This document shows, one piece after another, positions 32,451 through 44,830 of a stretch of DNA of 64,000 nt. Made by a program: the position numbers and the translations under genes. Below the pieces are notes generated by a model. It was not told where the DNA came from. It saw only the letters and a list, made by a program, of their open reading frames with translations, and ran no database searches. Each line of letters starts with the position of its first letter. Position 1 is the stretch's first letter. This stretch comes from Corallium rubrum (Eukaryota > Cnidaria > Anthozoa > Scleralcyonacea > Coralliidae): the NCBI GenBank assembly GCA_964035015.1, contig OZ035997.1, positions 80,442,489 to 80,506,488 of the forward strand, in the 5' to 3' direction.

Positions 32451-33324
32451 CGACATTATTGCTTCTGACTGTGCAATGGCTGTAAACATACTTTGAAAAA
32501 TTACTAGATGATTTGAAATAAAGCATTAACCTTTTCCTGTTAATGTTATTTCTTATTCCATTCTTTCACCATCTGCTGTGATGTCAATCAACTGCATGAG
32601 TAAAACGGTCAGCTCTATGATATTGAGGCCATAATACCTATAGTTAAATAAATGCAAAATATTAGCAATCATCAAGTAATTTTATATTGTTATCTACCCC
32701 GCTTGTACATGTATGTACATAATTTTTCGTTAGATGCATCTTAAAAGGGAGATTGGTCAATGTACAAGTACAAGTACAATTACCTTATTTTGTCTGGGGC
32801 TGAAACGCTTGAATTTAATTGGCGTGCAGGTGCTGCGTAGTTGTAATCGTCGTTTCGTAGGCTTTGGTGTCCATTTCGCCCGTGTCCACAATTGCGTATT
32901 TCGCCACGAAATATCCAACTACTTCGTAATAGCTCTTTCTTTCGGCACTGCTCGAATTTTTAGGGGGAATGTGTCCCGTTGGAATAGATGTTATATCGTC
33001 CATTCCCCAAAATTCCAATTAAAGCCGCCTCAACCAAGTATGCCTTCCCAACACTCAACAGAAATTGCTCACGTCCTTCATACGAATCACTCACTTTCGT
33101 TGGCGTAACATTCTTCCTTGCGTATTTTTCCCGGATTGGAATGGAATTTGAATTATACAGGCAGTAAACAAAAAAATGAAAATGTTAATAGAGTAATGTC
33201 GAAAATGTCATTTTGGGGTTTAGCTATGCTAAGGTATATTCATATCGCGGTTATGGCAATATATCGATAAATTCCTATAATTATATATCATGCAGTGCAA
33301 CACTAATATTACAACGAGTATCAC
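32451..33324. other. unassigned; open frames without recognisable domains
   Basis: Overlapping frames lie at 32734-33108 (plus) and 33018-32815 (minus). Neither shows a known motif. The minus frame could belong to the DUF6589-like remnant, but nothing in it confirms that. Confidence 0.3.
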
Positions 33325-33779
33325 TCACTTGATCAAAAGCCATTTTGGAATGCCATCATTCTCCAATAAAAGTCTACGTCTACGTATTTCTTTTCTTTTC
33401 CGCATTGGCAAGGGAACAACGACTGACTTCTGAGACATTTCGTTCATGTAAGCATAACTGATATGCTTAGGCACAACAGTCTTAAGGAACTGCATGGATG
33501 AAATTACGTCTGCAAGTACTCTCGCCACTAATACTTTAAAAACTTGCTTCGTTATCATTCAGAAGGAAGAACTTGTTTTGCACCATTTTAATGTCTCTTT
33601 GTGGGGCGACATCTGATAGGTGGGCTGGTACTGCATGGTACTCTCTCGGATATCAGATTTGACGCAAATAAATGAAGATCCTGGTTTTGATGTGTTTGTC
33701 GCATATCGTGCACCATAATTCTAAAATCCCAGTTATCTCCTGTACCTTGCATGCGTTTCCCTTGGGTGACAAGTCATTG

Positions 33780-34376
33780 CCAGAAATTTGGGACAAGATG
33801 GTACCGCGCGTGCGCATTAACGACCATAATAATGGCGATTCTCAACAGTAAATAATGAGAGCACACAATAATTCAAATTTTGCTTAAACGGTGATATATT
33901 TTTTCTTTGCGCAGCTCCATCTGACTTCAACACGGACTAAGCAACAGTCAACCAAAAAAACATTTGCTTATCTCAACGACAAAGTACTTCCCTAAAAGCG
34001 TCACTATCTATCATAGTGTTAGCCATAGTAATCTTTGTAAACAAATGCTAGAAATTGGCCAAATTGACCAAGAATGTTACGGGCGATGCGAAGTGCGCAG
34101 CTCGCGATGCATTCGGCATGAGTCCGTCTACTTCTTGAGCACATAAAGATCCTGATTTGTCCCTAGCATGGTACTTCCAAAAGCATTTGAACTTGCTTGA
34201 TTTCACAGTTATTATAGCCGTTTACAGGTTGTTTACATATACATACATGCACGATTTGGGCAAATTCTAAAGAACTCAATGACCTGAATAATGAGAATAC
34301 AATAGAATAGAACGCATTAGAATACATAATATTATTAGGCGACCAAAAGCGGCGGCACATATGACCCAAATTTCTG
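33780..34376. mobile_element. 597-bp MITE (copy 2 of the 19108 family)
   Basis: It begins CCAGAAATTTGGGACAAGAT and ends in the reverse complement CAGAAATTTGGGTCATATG. Long stretches match copy 1, for example GCGCATTAACGACCATAATA and CTTAAACGGTGA, with several indels. No clear target duplication. Confidence 0.75.
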
Positions 34377-35399
34377 ATGATGTTTAAAGCTTCATCGTTA
34401 AAGTGACAGTCAATGGTATCAAGCAGTGATAATTTGCTTGAATGAGAAAGCGTAAACCCAAGTCTTTGACATCGCTTTATAAGCTGTAAATCAAATACAA
34501 AATCACGATTTACACAGTTCGATTCTACGTCACATGCATAAGCTAAAGCCGCTAATATACTAACTTACCATAGTCAACACTGGTTAATAATTCGTGACAA
34601 AAAGATGACAAAATTGGGCTGTCGATTACGAACAATGCCTTTTGACGCACGCAAATAGAGCTTTGATGCTCAAATCCATTGTTGTTATGCATAGTTGCCC
34701 ATTTCATTTGCTTATTTCATAAAGCATTGTTAACGAGCCCAACTTTTTTCCAAAACCAACTACAGGGGCCATTAGTAGCCATGACAAACTTTGAGAGTTA
34801 ACAGCGCGAAGACTATATATCAGGTTTGTAGGACAAAGTGTGCCGTGACGTCATAACCGTGCGTTTTGTATGCAAACTTGGTAATTAACCCATCACAGTT
34901 TCCGTAAAAATATTCAATTAAAAGTACGACATATACATCCCGATTTGTGCGTTAAATGAAGAACTATATACCTTTTTAAATGTATTTCCCTCTGCAAAAA
35001 GTATCGTGTTTATTCTTGAACCAGACTAAGCTCGTGGTTCGGTTGCTGCATCATATGGCGTATATACCATACCAATACGAAGCAATACTGATTCGGGTAA
35101 GCTGTCTGCATCATACTGTGGCAACGGAAAGGATGACGTCTAGCAGTGATGGACAACGGTTTCTCATTTCTTGGATAAGATTGGACCACTGGAAATTCGC
35201 CATGACTTCCTAGCTATTTTAACGTAAGATAGATGGTGATTTCCTTCGGCCAAGGTTGACACATTGACTGTTGTAGGCAGCTGTTGTTTAACGGCAAGCT
35301 TTAGTCATTGGATATTTCAAACCGTGCTTCCTATTACTCCTCGCAGACGGCAACTTATTTTAGCTAAAGATTTTATATGTCATATGAAATGTTTTTAAC
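34377..35399. other. no gene recognised
   Basis: Mixed-composition DNA. The frame at 34980-35213 shows no known motif. Confidence 0.35.
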
Positions 35400-37635
35400 C
35401 TAATTTTAAATCCAGATTCTAGCATAGACCCAACTAATTTGACCCTGGTTTGTACACCTGATCATTTAGTTAACGACAAGTTGCAAGAGCAAATACAGCT
35501 TGAAAGCCTTAAATGTTTTCGAATAGCTCACCTTAACATCACCTCTATCCCCAAATTTTTCGATCAACTGAGAATATATTTGATAAATCAGCCTGTTGAT
35601 ATATTGAGTGTAAATGAAACAAGATTGGACAGTACCACTCTTTATAGAAAATTTAGATCCAGATCTGGTGGTGGGGTAGCTATTTATGCTAGGAACGTTC
35701 TTAGTGTTGGAGAAAGGTTGGAGTTGGTCCCTTCCTATATGGAAGCTGTATGTATGTAACTAAACCCAAAGCAAAACCTATTCTATTTACTTTTATTTAT
35801 CGGCCTCCAAATTCAAAAATTGAATTCATGGATGAATTAGAAAATTATTTGCATAACTTAGATCACGAAGAAAAAGGATTTAAACTGTGACCTTTCTCTA
35901 AATAATCTACAAAGTCATTCAAAAGGTTAATTGAAATTCTCAACCTACATCAATTAAAACACTTATATTGGAACCAACCAGAATTACTAATAATCACGAA
36001 TCTTTACTAGATATAATTGCAAAAAATCGACCTGGTAAGATCAAAAAGTGTGGAGTAATTCATGTTGGAGTATAAGTGATCATAGCCTTGTCTACGCATG
36101 TCTAAACGTTTCTGTTCCTAGGGACAAACCTAAACTAATAGAAAGCAGAAACTTTGAAAATTACAATATCAAGGATTTTAAAGTTCACTTATATTATGAG
36201 TTAAACAAAACAATCTGGGACTCAAGTGACCCAAATCATCTTAGGGATCAATTCAAGAAAGCATTCAATTCAACCTCAGATATTTATGCCCCTATTAAAA
36301 TCAGTAAAGCTAGGAGTATGCATGCCCCATGGCTAACTACAAACATTAGACATGAGATGAACCACAGAGATTATTTGAAGAAAAAAGCAGTGGAAACTAA
36401 ATCAGAATACTTTGAAAAAGCATACAAAGTACAACGTAATCACGTTAGTAAACTAATTAAGAATGTAAAGCTGAGTACTGTAAAATCAGCATCGATCTTG
36501 ACAAAAATAATCTCAAAGAGATGTGGAAAAATATAAACCAGGTACTCAGTGGTAAAGGTCGCTGTTCAAAGACCACAAGTATTAATAAAATAAAAGAACA
36601 GATTGATGACATTTTAAGTAATGAAACTGATATAGCCAACCGATTTAACGAATATTTTACTGAAATTGGTCCAAAATTGGCAAGTTAACTTGAAAGTACC
36701 TCTGAAATTTTACTGATTACATGTCGGAAGGAATTTTCCAAACGACAGGAAAATTGGCAGAGTGTCCCCAATTTATAAATAACAGTTTTATCTACAATTT
36801 CTAAAATTTTCGAAAAACTTGTATATGAACAAGTTAATAAATACATTTTTAAAAATGATATCCTTACTTCATATCTATCAGGATTCAGAAGTGGCCATTC
36901 TACTTGCTCATCATTACTAAAAACTACTAATACCTGGTTTGTAAACATGGACAAAGGCCATATAAATGGTGTAACTCTTCTTGATCTAAAAAAAGGCTTT
37001 TGACACTGTAGACTACCATATTGTCATAGCTAAACTGGAGAAATATGGATTTAGAAACACTGCTCTGCGTTGGTTCACCTCGTATCTAAATGATCGATCA
37101 CAGCAGATATGTGAAGTAGGCGCTTCGTTCTCGAATAGTGCAAGAGTTACGACGGGTGTACCACAGGGATCAAATCTTGGCCCCTTACTATTTCTTTTAT
37201 ATATTAATGATCTGGCGAATTGCTTAAGCTGATTTGCACCTTCTCTTTTAGCTGATGACACCAACCTAACGGTTGACGGAGCATCAGCAAATTAAATTGA
37301 ATTAAAATTAGAGCAGGATTTAAGTAATGTTCATCAATGGCTGTTAGTTAATAAATTAACACTGAATGTAAAAAAAACAAACAGAGTATATATTAAAAAC
37401 TTTCCTAAGTAATTAATGAACCTCAATTGCAAATAGGCTCTGAAAAGATTAAGCGTGTCCAGTCCACTAAAACTCTAGGAGTTATTGTGGATGAATGTAT
37501 CACCTGGGATAACCATATTGAGCAAGTATTGAGTGAAGCCTTAAAAGGGATTGGCCTGCTCCGAAGATCTAAAGGTTTAGTCAATACAAATTCCCTACAA
37601 ACAATATATAAAGCTCTTGTTCTCCCATACATCTC

Positions 37636-37979
37636 AAACTCATTAATAATTCATGAGATAATCAGCCAATTACAATAGTCCATTCAATCACCTGATTGAC
37701 GTTGGATACGCCAGGAAAGCCCAAGATATTAGATGAAAACCGGTGTTCATCTAATTCTTAAGATCTTAATTATCTATGCAAAATAAACAAGTTGCTGTAT
37801 GAATAAATTTTACACACACTCAAGAATAAAATATCTTGAGGGTTTATTTTAATTGTATTTTGTAATTGAAATCGCTCGATTGAGATGCCATATCAACAAC
37901 TCGTTTATCGTGTTTCATGTTTTCTCGTGTTTGGATCCCCTGATGAAACACTCAAACTCGTTGTTGATATATTACTTCC
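37636..37979. mobile_element. insertion within the LINE reverse transcriptase
   Basis: The LINE frame breaks after LPYIS and resumes at YCALVSGNCS, so about 344 bp are foreign. Inside are a short hairpin (TAGATGAA..TTCATCTA near 37727-37757) and GTGTTTGGATCCCCTGATGA. Exact ends are uncertain. Confidence 0.55.
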
Positions 37980-38324
37980 ATTATTGTGCTTTAGTGTCGG
38001 GCAATTGCTCTAAAAGATTACAAAATAAATTAGAGAAACTTCAAAATAAAGCAGGTCGAATTATCTCAGGTGATCGATAGTTATGGCACGCCATCAAATA
38101 GTGTTAGAGAAAAACATGGTTGGGAAACAACGTTACAATCCAGACGTGAAGAACAGATGCTCTTTTTAATGACAAATGTAGTGCAAGGGAAAACCAGCAA
38201 TTGACTTGCTGATTTATTTGCGATTTCCAACAGAGATTGTTATAACATAAGGAGCAACAATCAATCGTGTTCTCTCTCTTCTTAAACCAAATACAAATGC
38301 ATTAAAAAAATCCTCTGTAACTAC

Positions 38325-38975
38325 CACTGACCTCTATATAACTGGACTGCGGATACTTTGTATTACATGAAGTGTCCCAAATTGAACGGCGCCATCTTGT
38401 TAGGTCTTCCGACGGCGTAAAGTAGACCGAAGTGTTGGCGACTCACGCTGAAAAAATGCTTTGAGAAAGACGTTTACACAGAAATTTAATTCTTTTTTAA
38501 AATAAAAAGTTCCAAGACATTCAAATACATGTAAATTATGGCGTGAAACAAAGGTTCCGTAGAAATTTCCAAGCTTTTTTCTTTGCCGTGTTTGTTGTTG
38601 AATGAAGCAAGCTCAAAATGGACAGTTAAAACATCTTCCCGAACACAAAGAAACTCAAGAAACATACAAACACAACATAAAACCATTCAGAATTATCCTT
38701 TAAAAAGAAACCTGTAAATATGTTTGGTTTAGTTGCACTTTTTGCTTACCGACAAGGGTTTTTGGCTTTCAAAATGTTTGTCAACCCTCAGCTCTTTTCT
38801 TTTTTTTGTAAATTTGGCCCCATGTCCTTTTTAATCTTATAAGACACGGTTAGCCAAAAGCTGCCCTGTGATTGGTCAATTTCGCGGGTAAGACCTAACA
38901 AGATGGCGCCTGATGGCGGGTGTTTGGGCCATTTTCTCGTAGGGCACCCGCAGTCCAGTTATATAGAGGTCAGTG
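38325..38975. mobile_element. 651-bp hAT-type MITE in the LINE, perfect 8-bp target duplication
   Basis: The ends are long inverted repeats starting CACTGACCTCTATATAACTG. They are flanked by identical GTAACTAC at 38317-38324 and 38976-38983. Eight base pairs and a CA start fit hAT. Inside each end is a shared motif (GGCGCCATCTTGTTAGGTCTT and its complement near 38880-38905), so the inverted pair is longer than the terminal 29 bp. Confidence 0.88.
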
Positions 38976-39308
38976 GTAACTACAGAGGTGTTAGAATCTG
39001 GAACGATATTTCTAAAACTAGTAAACTTGAAATACTTGTATAATTCATTTTTCTCTTTTTAATTATTCTCGTAGTAATTCTTTGTTTGATTAGTTAGTTC
39101 TTATCTTGTAATTTTTATTTGTATTTTAGCAATTCATATATAATTTAGTTTTTAATATTGTACTTTTAACTTATATGTAGTATGCACGGCCCTCTGAAAA
39201 TCAACTTTTACATACATTTTTAACTATTTCTGTCCATTTAGATATTACTTTATGGCTATAGTTGAAAGGTTACCGTGTTTAAATAATTGCAAATAAATAA
39301 ATAAATAA

Positions 39309-39700
39309 ACTTATAGCAGATTCCAATATCTGGAAATCATGTTCATTTAATGATGGATTTCCAAGTAAGCTGTCAACCTATATTGTTAATAATAAAGTTG
39401 GCCAATTAGTAAGGGTGTAATTGACCATTGATAAATTCGAAAATTTCCAGAATCTTATTTCTTTTTAAATTCAAACCCAATTTTCACGAGTTTAATGCTC
39501 AAATTTTATACCCCTTCCCGAAGTACAGTATATGAAATTTTCTAAAAGCTTTTGGGGATGACATATCCTCCATAGCCGTAGGAAGCGGGGGTCTTGGGGG
39601 GCGGGGGGGGGGGGGGCAGCCCTCAATAACAGACGAGGGGTGGTAGGTTATTTCCAATATTTGTAAGGCGACTCGCATAACTAACCTTAAACATATTTAA
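39309..39700. other. no gene seen; G-rich run
   Basis: Spacer with a G-rich run near 39585-39616. Confidence 0.4.
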
Positions 39701-39712
39701 ACCTTATCTACA

Positions 39713-40202
39713 ATGGCTTCCTCAATGAAGACGATGGAAAGTTTGTTGAAAGGATCAGCGCCTAAGACAAACTCAGAGAACCAGGAACTCATCCCTCAGA
39801 AACGCCAGAACAGTGGCGAACAAACAACACGACACGATATTCAGTGATGACTCAGACAGCGAGAAAACCCTACTACTCACTCCGAGAAAACCCACCGCCG
39901 ACTCGGCGATCGAAAGAGAAATCTACAATCCGTTTGCTCGACTCGAGCAAGTTGCCTTGTTAATAATAAGCGAAATTTCGCAGGATTTTGCACAAGAAGA
40001 GGACACGGGACCCAACATTAATCAGCAACTGGCTGACATCAATAAACGTGGGTCCTCCAAGACTAACAAAGTTAAAGAAAAAGAAAAAATGGGTATACAC
40101 AATACCGAAGAGCTGCAAAAGGTTCCTCTGACATCAGGTTCATTTCCTAAAGTATTGATTTTTGAACAACTTTTTTATCTGTATGTATCGGTGAATATAT
40201 AA
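39713..40202 (+). mobile_element. retroelement ORF1-like coding remnant (tentative)
   Basis: Coding-like sequence with a polar, charged N-terminal region, including an acidic EEDTGPNINQQLADI segment, resembles the first open frame of some multicopy anthozoan retroelements, possibly of the tyrosine-recombinase class. No reverse transcriptase was found within the next 2 kb. Treated as a broken fossil; family uncertain. Confidence 0.35.
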
Positions 40203-41630
40203 AGTTAACTGAGTGTTTACAACTGTTTGTTTATGGTTCTGAACTTTTGCCATGGCAACATTTGTTACGGTATGGTTAAAATTGTTGATTTCATGCACAA
40301 TTTTAAAACCTGCAAATACGTTTAAGTTAAGTATGCAGTTTTCAGGTGGTAATGTTAAAGGCTTCAGTTTGATTGTCAAGCTGTAAATAATGGTAAACAC
40401 TCAGTCTCAGGAAACGTTGTGTGCCAAGAGACCGCAACTTTTAGAATATTTTGTCCGGATTTTTTTTTGATTATTTAGTACAGCCTGGCATTAAGCAAAC
40501 TGAAAAAATTTATTTCCAAATACGTTGTCAAATTATCAAAATAAAGGCTTTTAATAAATACCTGTGATTGCTTAATATTTATCATTTCCTCCACTGAAAC
40601 CTGCCTTCTTCTTTTCGGCGGATTCAATTCAGGGTTTTGAAGAAATGGCTTCGTTTAGATGAAAACAGTTCTCGCTTGAATAAAGCCTGCTTTTCCATGA
40701 GGTGGTGTACTTTTCTTTCACAGCTTTTACAAATACTTTAGGGGAAATTGTCTTCTTTTGTTACCTCGATACCAAAATGCTTTTTGGGTTTGTTTACCGA
40801 GTCTTTTGTTTCTCCCAATTTTGAAAACAATATGGTCGCCCCTTGAACTCCGTTATACGACAGAGCGCAGATACGACACAACCCATCATGACATTTATTC
40901 TTCCGCCTTTTTTCTGGTGTTTCGCTGGCTTTTCTCTCGTTTTCATTAATCTTAAACTTGTTTTTAAATTTGCCGCCATAATTTATTTATAATTTGAGCC
41001 CTTTAACTCAATGTCCGAGAGTTAGCCTGCGTGCCTGCCTTGCTTCCACCCATCAGAATACCTCAAACATCCAATGTTATCTCAACCAATCAGATGTGGT
41101 GATAGCTCAGCCTGTGCCAGAGCCATTTATGTTCCCGCCATTTTGCTTTTGGCCACCATCTTGGCCCAGCCCCCACAAACGGCCCTGGGGACGAGGAAAA
41201 CCGGTAAATAATAGTTCTCGAAGCACGGGAAAGAACAAACAACTCTACTTACATGAAGCTAAGTTGGTCACCCAACCAACTGCGCAGCTATAACCCAATT
41301 TGACCGGGATTAACAAAAGTGGTGAGAGGCATATCGCTAACAGCTTGCGTCACCCATGCCTTACTATAGGCTTGAAGACTTTTTTGTTTTCTTTTTTTAA
41401 ATATTTTTTCCATCCAATGATTATCCTAAAAGCAACATGCTTATCTAAGGGGCTCACATTAATACCATTTTACATATTGTTTTAAAACAACCAGGAAAAC
41501 AAAAATATATGTTTGCTCAATATAATAAGTACTTAATACAATTTTTTGAACGATACGAAACAAATTATAGTTATCTTTCTGACTTAAAGCTTCAGAGCTA
41601 TTTAGTATATATATAATTAAAGTTGAAAAG
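40203..41630. other. no gene recognised
   Basis: Frames such as 40994-41293 are proline- and tryptophan-rich, without motifs and probably spurious. Confidence 0.35.
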
Positions 41631-41639
41631 TTCGGTCAA

Positions 41640-42310
41640 TATCCTCAGTCAAAAACCTATTGTATTCAACTGTCCTGAACAAATAGATTACATTAAAGAA
41701 CAAAAAAAGTAGGACACGTGACAAAGTCGTGTGGCGTGACTGTCAAATCATATATTAAACAATTACTGATATCAAGAAGTATCAACGTCGAAGTCTGTGT
41801 TATCTGCCGAGGCTGATAATGCAGTCTGAGACCTTGATAATTCTTGATATAAAAAAAGTCGAATATTCAATAATTGTTTTATTATACATTTAAGTTGGAA
41901 ATGTAAAGAAAATCACTCGCTCAGAACCAAAAAATGCAATTCAAAGACCGTTGCTTTCCCCCCGCGCTTTTCTTCGGTTTGTCAGCTCGTCAGTGGCGTC
42001 ATGTCAGCGCATGCGTAATAAGTTTATTTTCAGAAATTACAGATAATAGCATTGTGGGCTCAGAATCAAACAATTACGGCGGCAAATACAACTAAAAGTG
42101 CAGATATCAAGAATTCTCACCAAGTTTCCGACCAATTATAATCGAAGAAAATGTATAATAATTAACAATTATTCGCTGAAGGCGAGGTGAATATCGTTGA
42201 ATAATAACTGAGATGAAGTCGAGGTTATTATTCACCGATATTCACCGAGCCTGAGGCGAATAATTGTCTTAGTATAAATACGCAGGTGATTATTTGAAAA
42301 ATTAAAAATA
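41640..42310. mobile_element. MITE-like region with GGTGAATATCG inverted motifs
   Basis: GAGGTGAATATCG near 42187 and CGATATTCACCGAG near 42238 form an inverted pair around GAATAATAACTGAG. GAGGCGAATAATTG with TTAGTATAAATACG (about 42252-42285) resembles the foldback at 3345-3810 and the unit at 45356. Outer ends are not defined. Confidence 0.4.
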
Positions 42311-42829
42311 AACAAGAAGTTCGAAGAACAAGATATTTATTTATTAATTAATTATTTGAAAAGCGTGGCATGCGTACATAATGAAGGCGCACGCAGACAA
42401 ACACGTGGATTTCATGACTGAGATCGAACAGGCATTTTTATAACGACTCAACTGTCAGAAGTGCATGCATTTTTTCGTAAACATGGAAATATCGAACGTC
42501 AAACAGTCCACAAATGCAAAAAGGCCGAAGCCTTTAGTGTCCATTGTTTACATTAATATTGAAAGTGAAAGAAAAGTTTTCAATTGTGCCTGAAGGCAGA
42601 ATGGCTCCAGGATTACAACCATTTTCTACCAGAAAACTTTCCTGGTGTAAACTGAGGCAGCCTTGGGCAGAAGAGGCCGAAACTAAGGCATTTGGTGGTC
42701 TGGACAAAGTGACAGGAGGACCAATAGCTAGCTGAGACTGTGGGATTTCATTGCCTTTGCCATAAGAAGAAAGGGCCTTCGACATATGTTTGAATTGATC
42801 GAGTGTCGGTGAGGTATGTCCAGTATAGC

Positions 42830-43415
42830 CATCGGATAGCAGATGGTAGCAGGCGGTAACAGATGGTACCGATGGTGCAGATGGTACGGATGGTATCGAT
42901 GGTGCAGATGTTACCGATGGTGCAGATGGTAACACGGTAGCAGGTAGTAACAGATCGTAGCAGATGGATGCAGGTGGTAACAGACGGCAACAGATTGTAA
43001 CAGATGGTAGGGAACTTAGAATAGATGGAGAGCATGACGGATGCTACCGATACTACCGATGGTACAGATGGTGCAGATGGTAACAGGTAGTAACAGATCG
43101 TAGCGGGTGGTAACAGACGGTAACAGGTTGACACAAATGGTAGGGGACTTAGAATAGATGGAGATTATGACGGATGCTACCGATGGTACAGATGGTGCAG
43201 ATGGTAACAGATGGTAGCAGTTAGTAACAGATCGTAGCAGATGGTAACAGACGGTAAATAGATGGAGAGTATGACGGATGCTACCGATGGTACAGATGGT
43301 GCAGATAGTAACAGACGGTAGCAGGTAGTAACATATTGTAGCAGATGGTAGGAATAGATGTGGAGTATCACCGATGGTTCCGATGGTGCAGATGGTACAG
43401 ATGACGGGTTCGGTG
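42830..43415. repeat. layered minisatellite (GATGGTNNC units within longer units)
   Basis: The short unit is GATGGT plus 3-4 bases (CAGATGGTAACAGAT and CCGATGGTACAGAT forms). A longer unit of roughly 100-135 bp starting ATAGATGGAGA..ATGACGGATGC recurs near 43021, 43153 and 43256, with a degenerate copy near 43353. Open frames on the minus strand here (PSVPSAPSV type) are by-products. Confidence 0.85.
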
Positions 43416-43559
43416 ATAAAGTAGTGGGAAGGAGCGTCGTTTTATCGTTGGAACAAACATGGCGTCGTGGTCGGAGAGTGCTAGGTATATGTTTAGGTGG
43501 GTTTTCCTGAATGAGTTGTAGGGTATGAGTTGAGTGTTTTTAAAAGTTGATGTGTTTTG

Positions 43560-44220
43560 CCGTTTTGTATGTTGGTATGATAGTAACATATTATATGTGG
43601 GCATAATATACTGCGTGGACATGACATATTATATATATATGGTATAATATACTGCGTGGCTTTACATGTGGACATAATATACTGCGTGGTTTGTTAAAGA
43701 ATGAAGCAATGATATGCATAACATATTATATGTAGCTTAATATACGCGTGGTTTGAGCTGAATGAATACAATCAGTTTACGGGGTTTTAGAGTTGAACGA
43801 AGCGACAACAATGCCATCAGTTTTTATTGTGTTAGTGTATACGCTTAATTCGCGTTCATTAGTTGAATGAGGTTTTTAAAGAACGAGGAAATAAGATATG
43901 TTGTTATCGAATGAGGTTTTTAAAGAACGAGGCAATGTGATATGTTTTTATTGTATTAGTTTACACGCTTGAATAGCGTTCATTAATCGAATGAGCTTTT
44001 TAAAGAACGAGGCAATAAGATATGTTGTTATATAGCTTGAGTTTCACTGGATGCAACAATGACTGTCATTGGTTGGTTTGTGGCAGCATCAGTTTACAAT
44101 TGGTCGCGATCGGTAGCCATCTGATGCAGATGTATACCGATGGTTAGTACACTTAGGAAGGGAAGGGATCCGTTTACAATCGGTCACGATCGGTAGCCAT
44201 CTGATGCAGATGCATACCGA
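43560..44220. repeat. further local tandem repeats
   Basis: ATAATATACTGCGTGG recurs three times near 43603-43690, with a degenerate fourth. AATGAGGTTTTTAAAGAACG-type units recur three times near 43866-44020. CGATCGGTAGCCATCTGATG occurs twice near 44108 and 44189. Confidence 0.8.
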
Positions 44221-44830
44221 GTCGACTGCTTACAATAGCTCTCTATGCTTGTGTCACTTCTGTGGCCCGTAACCACTTTGATTTTACGTGTCTCGATATT
44301 ATTTGATGACAGGACTGTGACAGTTGTAGCCCTCTGCGAGTGGTTTGTAAGATATGGAGAGATTTCTGCTCTGGTGGTGGTGATTCTCAACATGTTTTCC
44401 AGACTGTTGTGGCCAAGCTTTTGAGCGCTATACCAAAGTGTGCAGGATTCAGGACTAAGCTTGGCGGACAATTCTTTTTCTATCTTTTCTGGATTGAGAT
44501 GTGAGAGATATGCCTTTATGAACGCTACTGGACAACGTGGTGAATCTGGCCGGGGAAAATTGTTACCGTCTGAGTAATTTTCAGTAGCTTAAAGTCCTCC
44601 AGTATGGTTTTTGATCGTGAGGACGGTTCCTGCTTCCGACCTATTCAACTCGAAGTACTCTTCGCCATTGGGCGTCTTTACAAGATGTAGCATTGACTTC
44701 TTCATAAGAGCCTCGAAATAATAAACCATGCAGTTTGGAGCAAAGCGCGAGGGTCATGTGTTGTTGTTTCTGCTAGTAAGTTCGCCTTTCTCGTACATCT
44801 TTTTTCCTTCCTTCATGATTTCACTAGTCA
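44184..44830 (-). pseudogene. Crypton-type tyrosine recombinase remnant (DUF3504-like)
   Basis: The minus strand shows the C-terminal part of a tyrosine recombinase: LGHNSLENMLR, YLTNHSQRATTVTVL (H-x-x-R box, with Gln before the Arg), and VTGHRSDTSIESYC with the catalytic His and the nucleophilic Tyr. Upstream on the same strand are FAPNCMVYYFEALMKKS, PNGEEYFELNRSEAGT and RPDSPRCPVAFIKAYL, as in DUF3504 proteins. Two in-frame stops (after RNNNT and after TGGL) and loss of the N-terminal part make it inactive. Cryptons are DNA transposons moved by this recombinase. The 3' end overlaps the tandem repeat at 44173-44220. Confidence 0.7.

Larger units (their letters stand above)
30145..33558 (-). 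pseudogene. DUF6589-like gene remnant in two pieces
   Basis: Minus-strand piece 33558-33325 encodes VLVARVLADVISSMQFLK, VVPKHISYAYMNEMS and SVVVPLPM, resembling an internal motif (xVPKHIxHxYxxEMSxKSxVVPL) that I recall from DUF6589 proteins in corals. Piece 30588-30145 encodes WGGFVNGHGGITKNIEADL and ANKNEKSIVQASKA, resembling the N/VHGGxGxNIPxDLxxEH and GANKTxxAIVRxGKA region near the C-terminus of the same family. The order along the minus strand is right, but the 2.7 kb between them holds inserted repeats and no continuous gene. DUF6589 genes are highly multiplied in anthozoans and may be transposon-derived; function unknown. Assignment rests on memory of the family. Confidence 0.5.
35400..39308 (+). 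mobile_element. LINE of CR1/L2 type, broken
   Basis: Pieces follow LINE order on the plus strand. First is an apurinic-endonuclease-like start (HLNITSIPKFFDQLR, DILSVNETRLD, GGGVAIYARN; 35439-35759). Then comes the endonuclease end (ISDHSLVYACL) and linker (36048-36536). Next are reverse-transcriptase motifs: SGFRSGHSTCSSLL, VTLLDLKKGF (motif A), TTGVPQGSNLGPLLFLLYIN and LADDTNLTV (the Y/FADD-type site) at about 36880-37280, then the thumb region (STKTLGVIVDECITWDNH, 37450-37510). The C-terminal part resumes near 37982 (GNCSKRLQNKLEKLQNKAG). It ends in an AAAT-repeat tail at 39285-39308. Several stops and frameshifts, plus insertions at about 37636-37979 and 38325-38975, show it is dead. Confidence 0.85.

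Noticed and set aside
32734-33108. 124-codon open frame on the plus strand
   Set aside because: No domain, no neighbouring exons and atypical composition; probably chance.
40994-41293. Pro/Trp-rich 99-codon frame
   Set aside because: No homology recognised and no splice or promoter support.
42534-43371. Long PSVPSAPSV-type frames on the minus strand
   Set aside because: They are translations of the GATGGT minisatellite, not genes.
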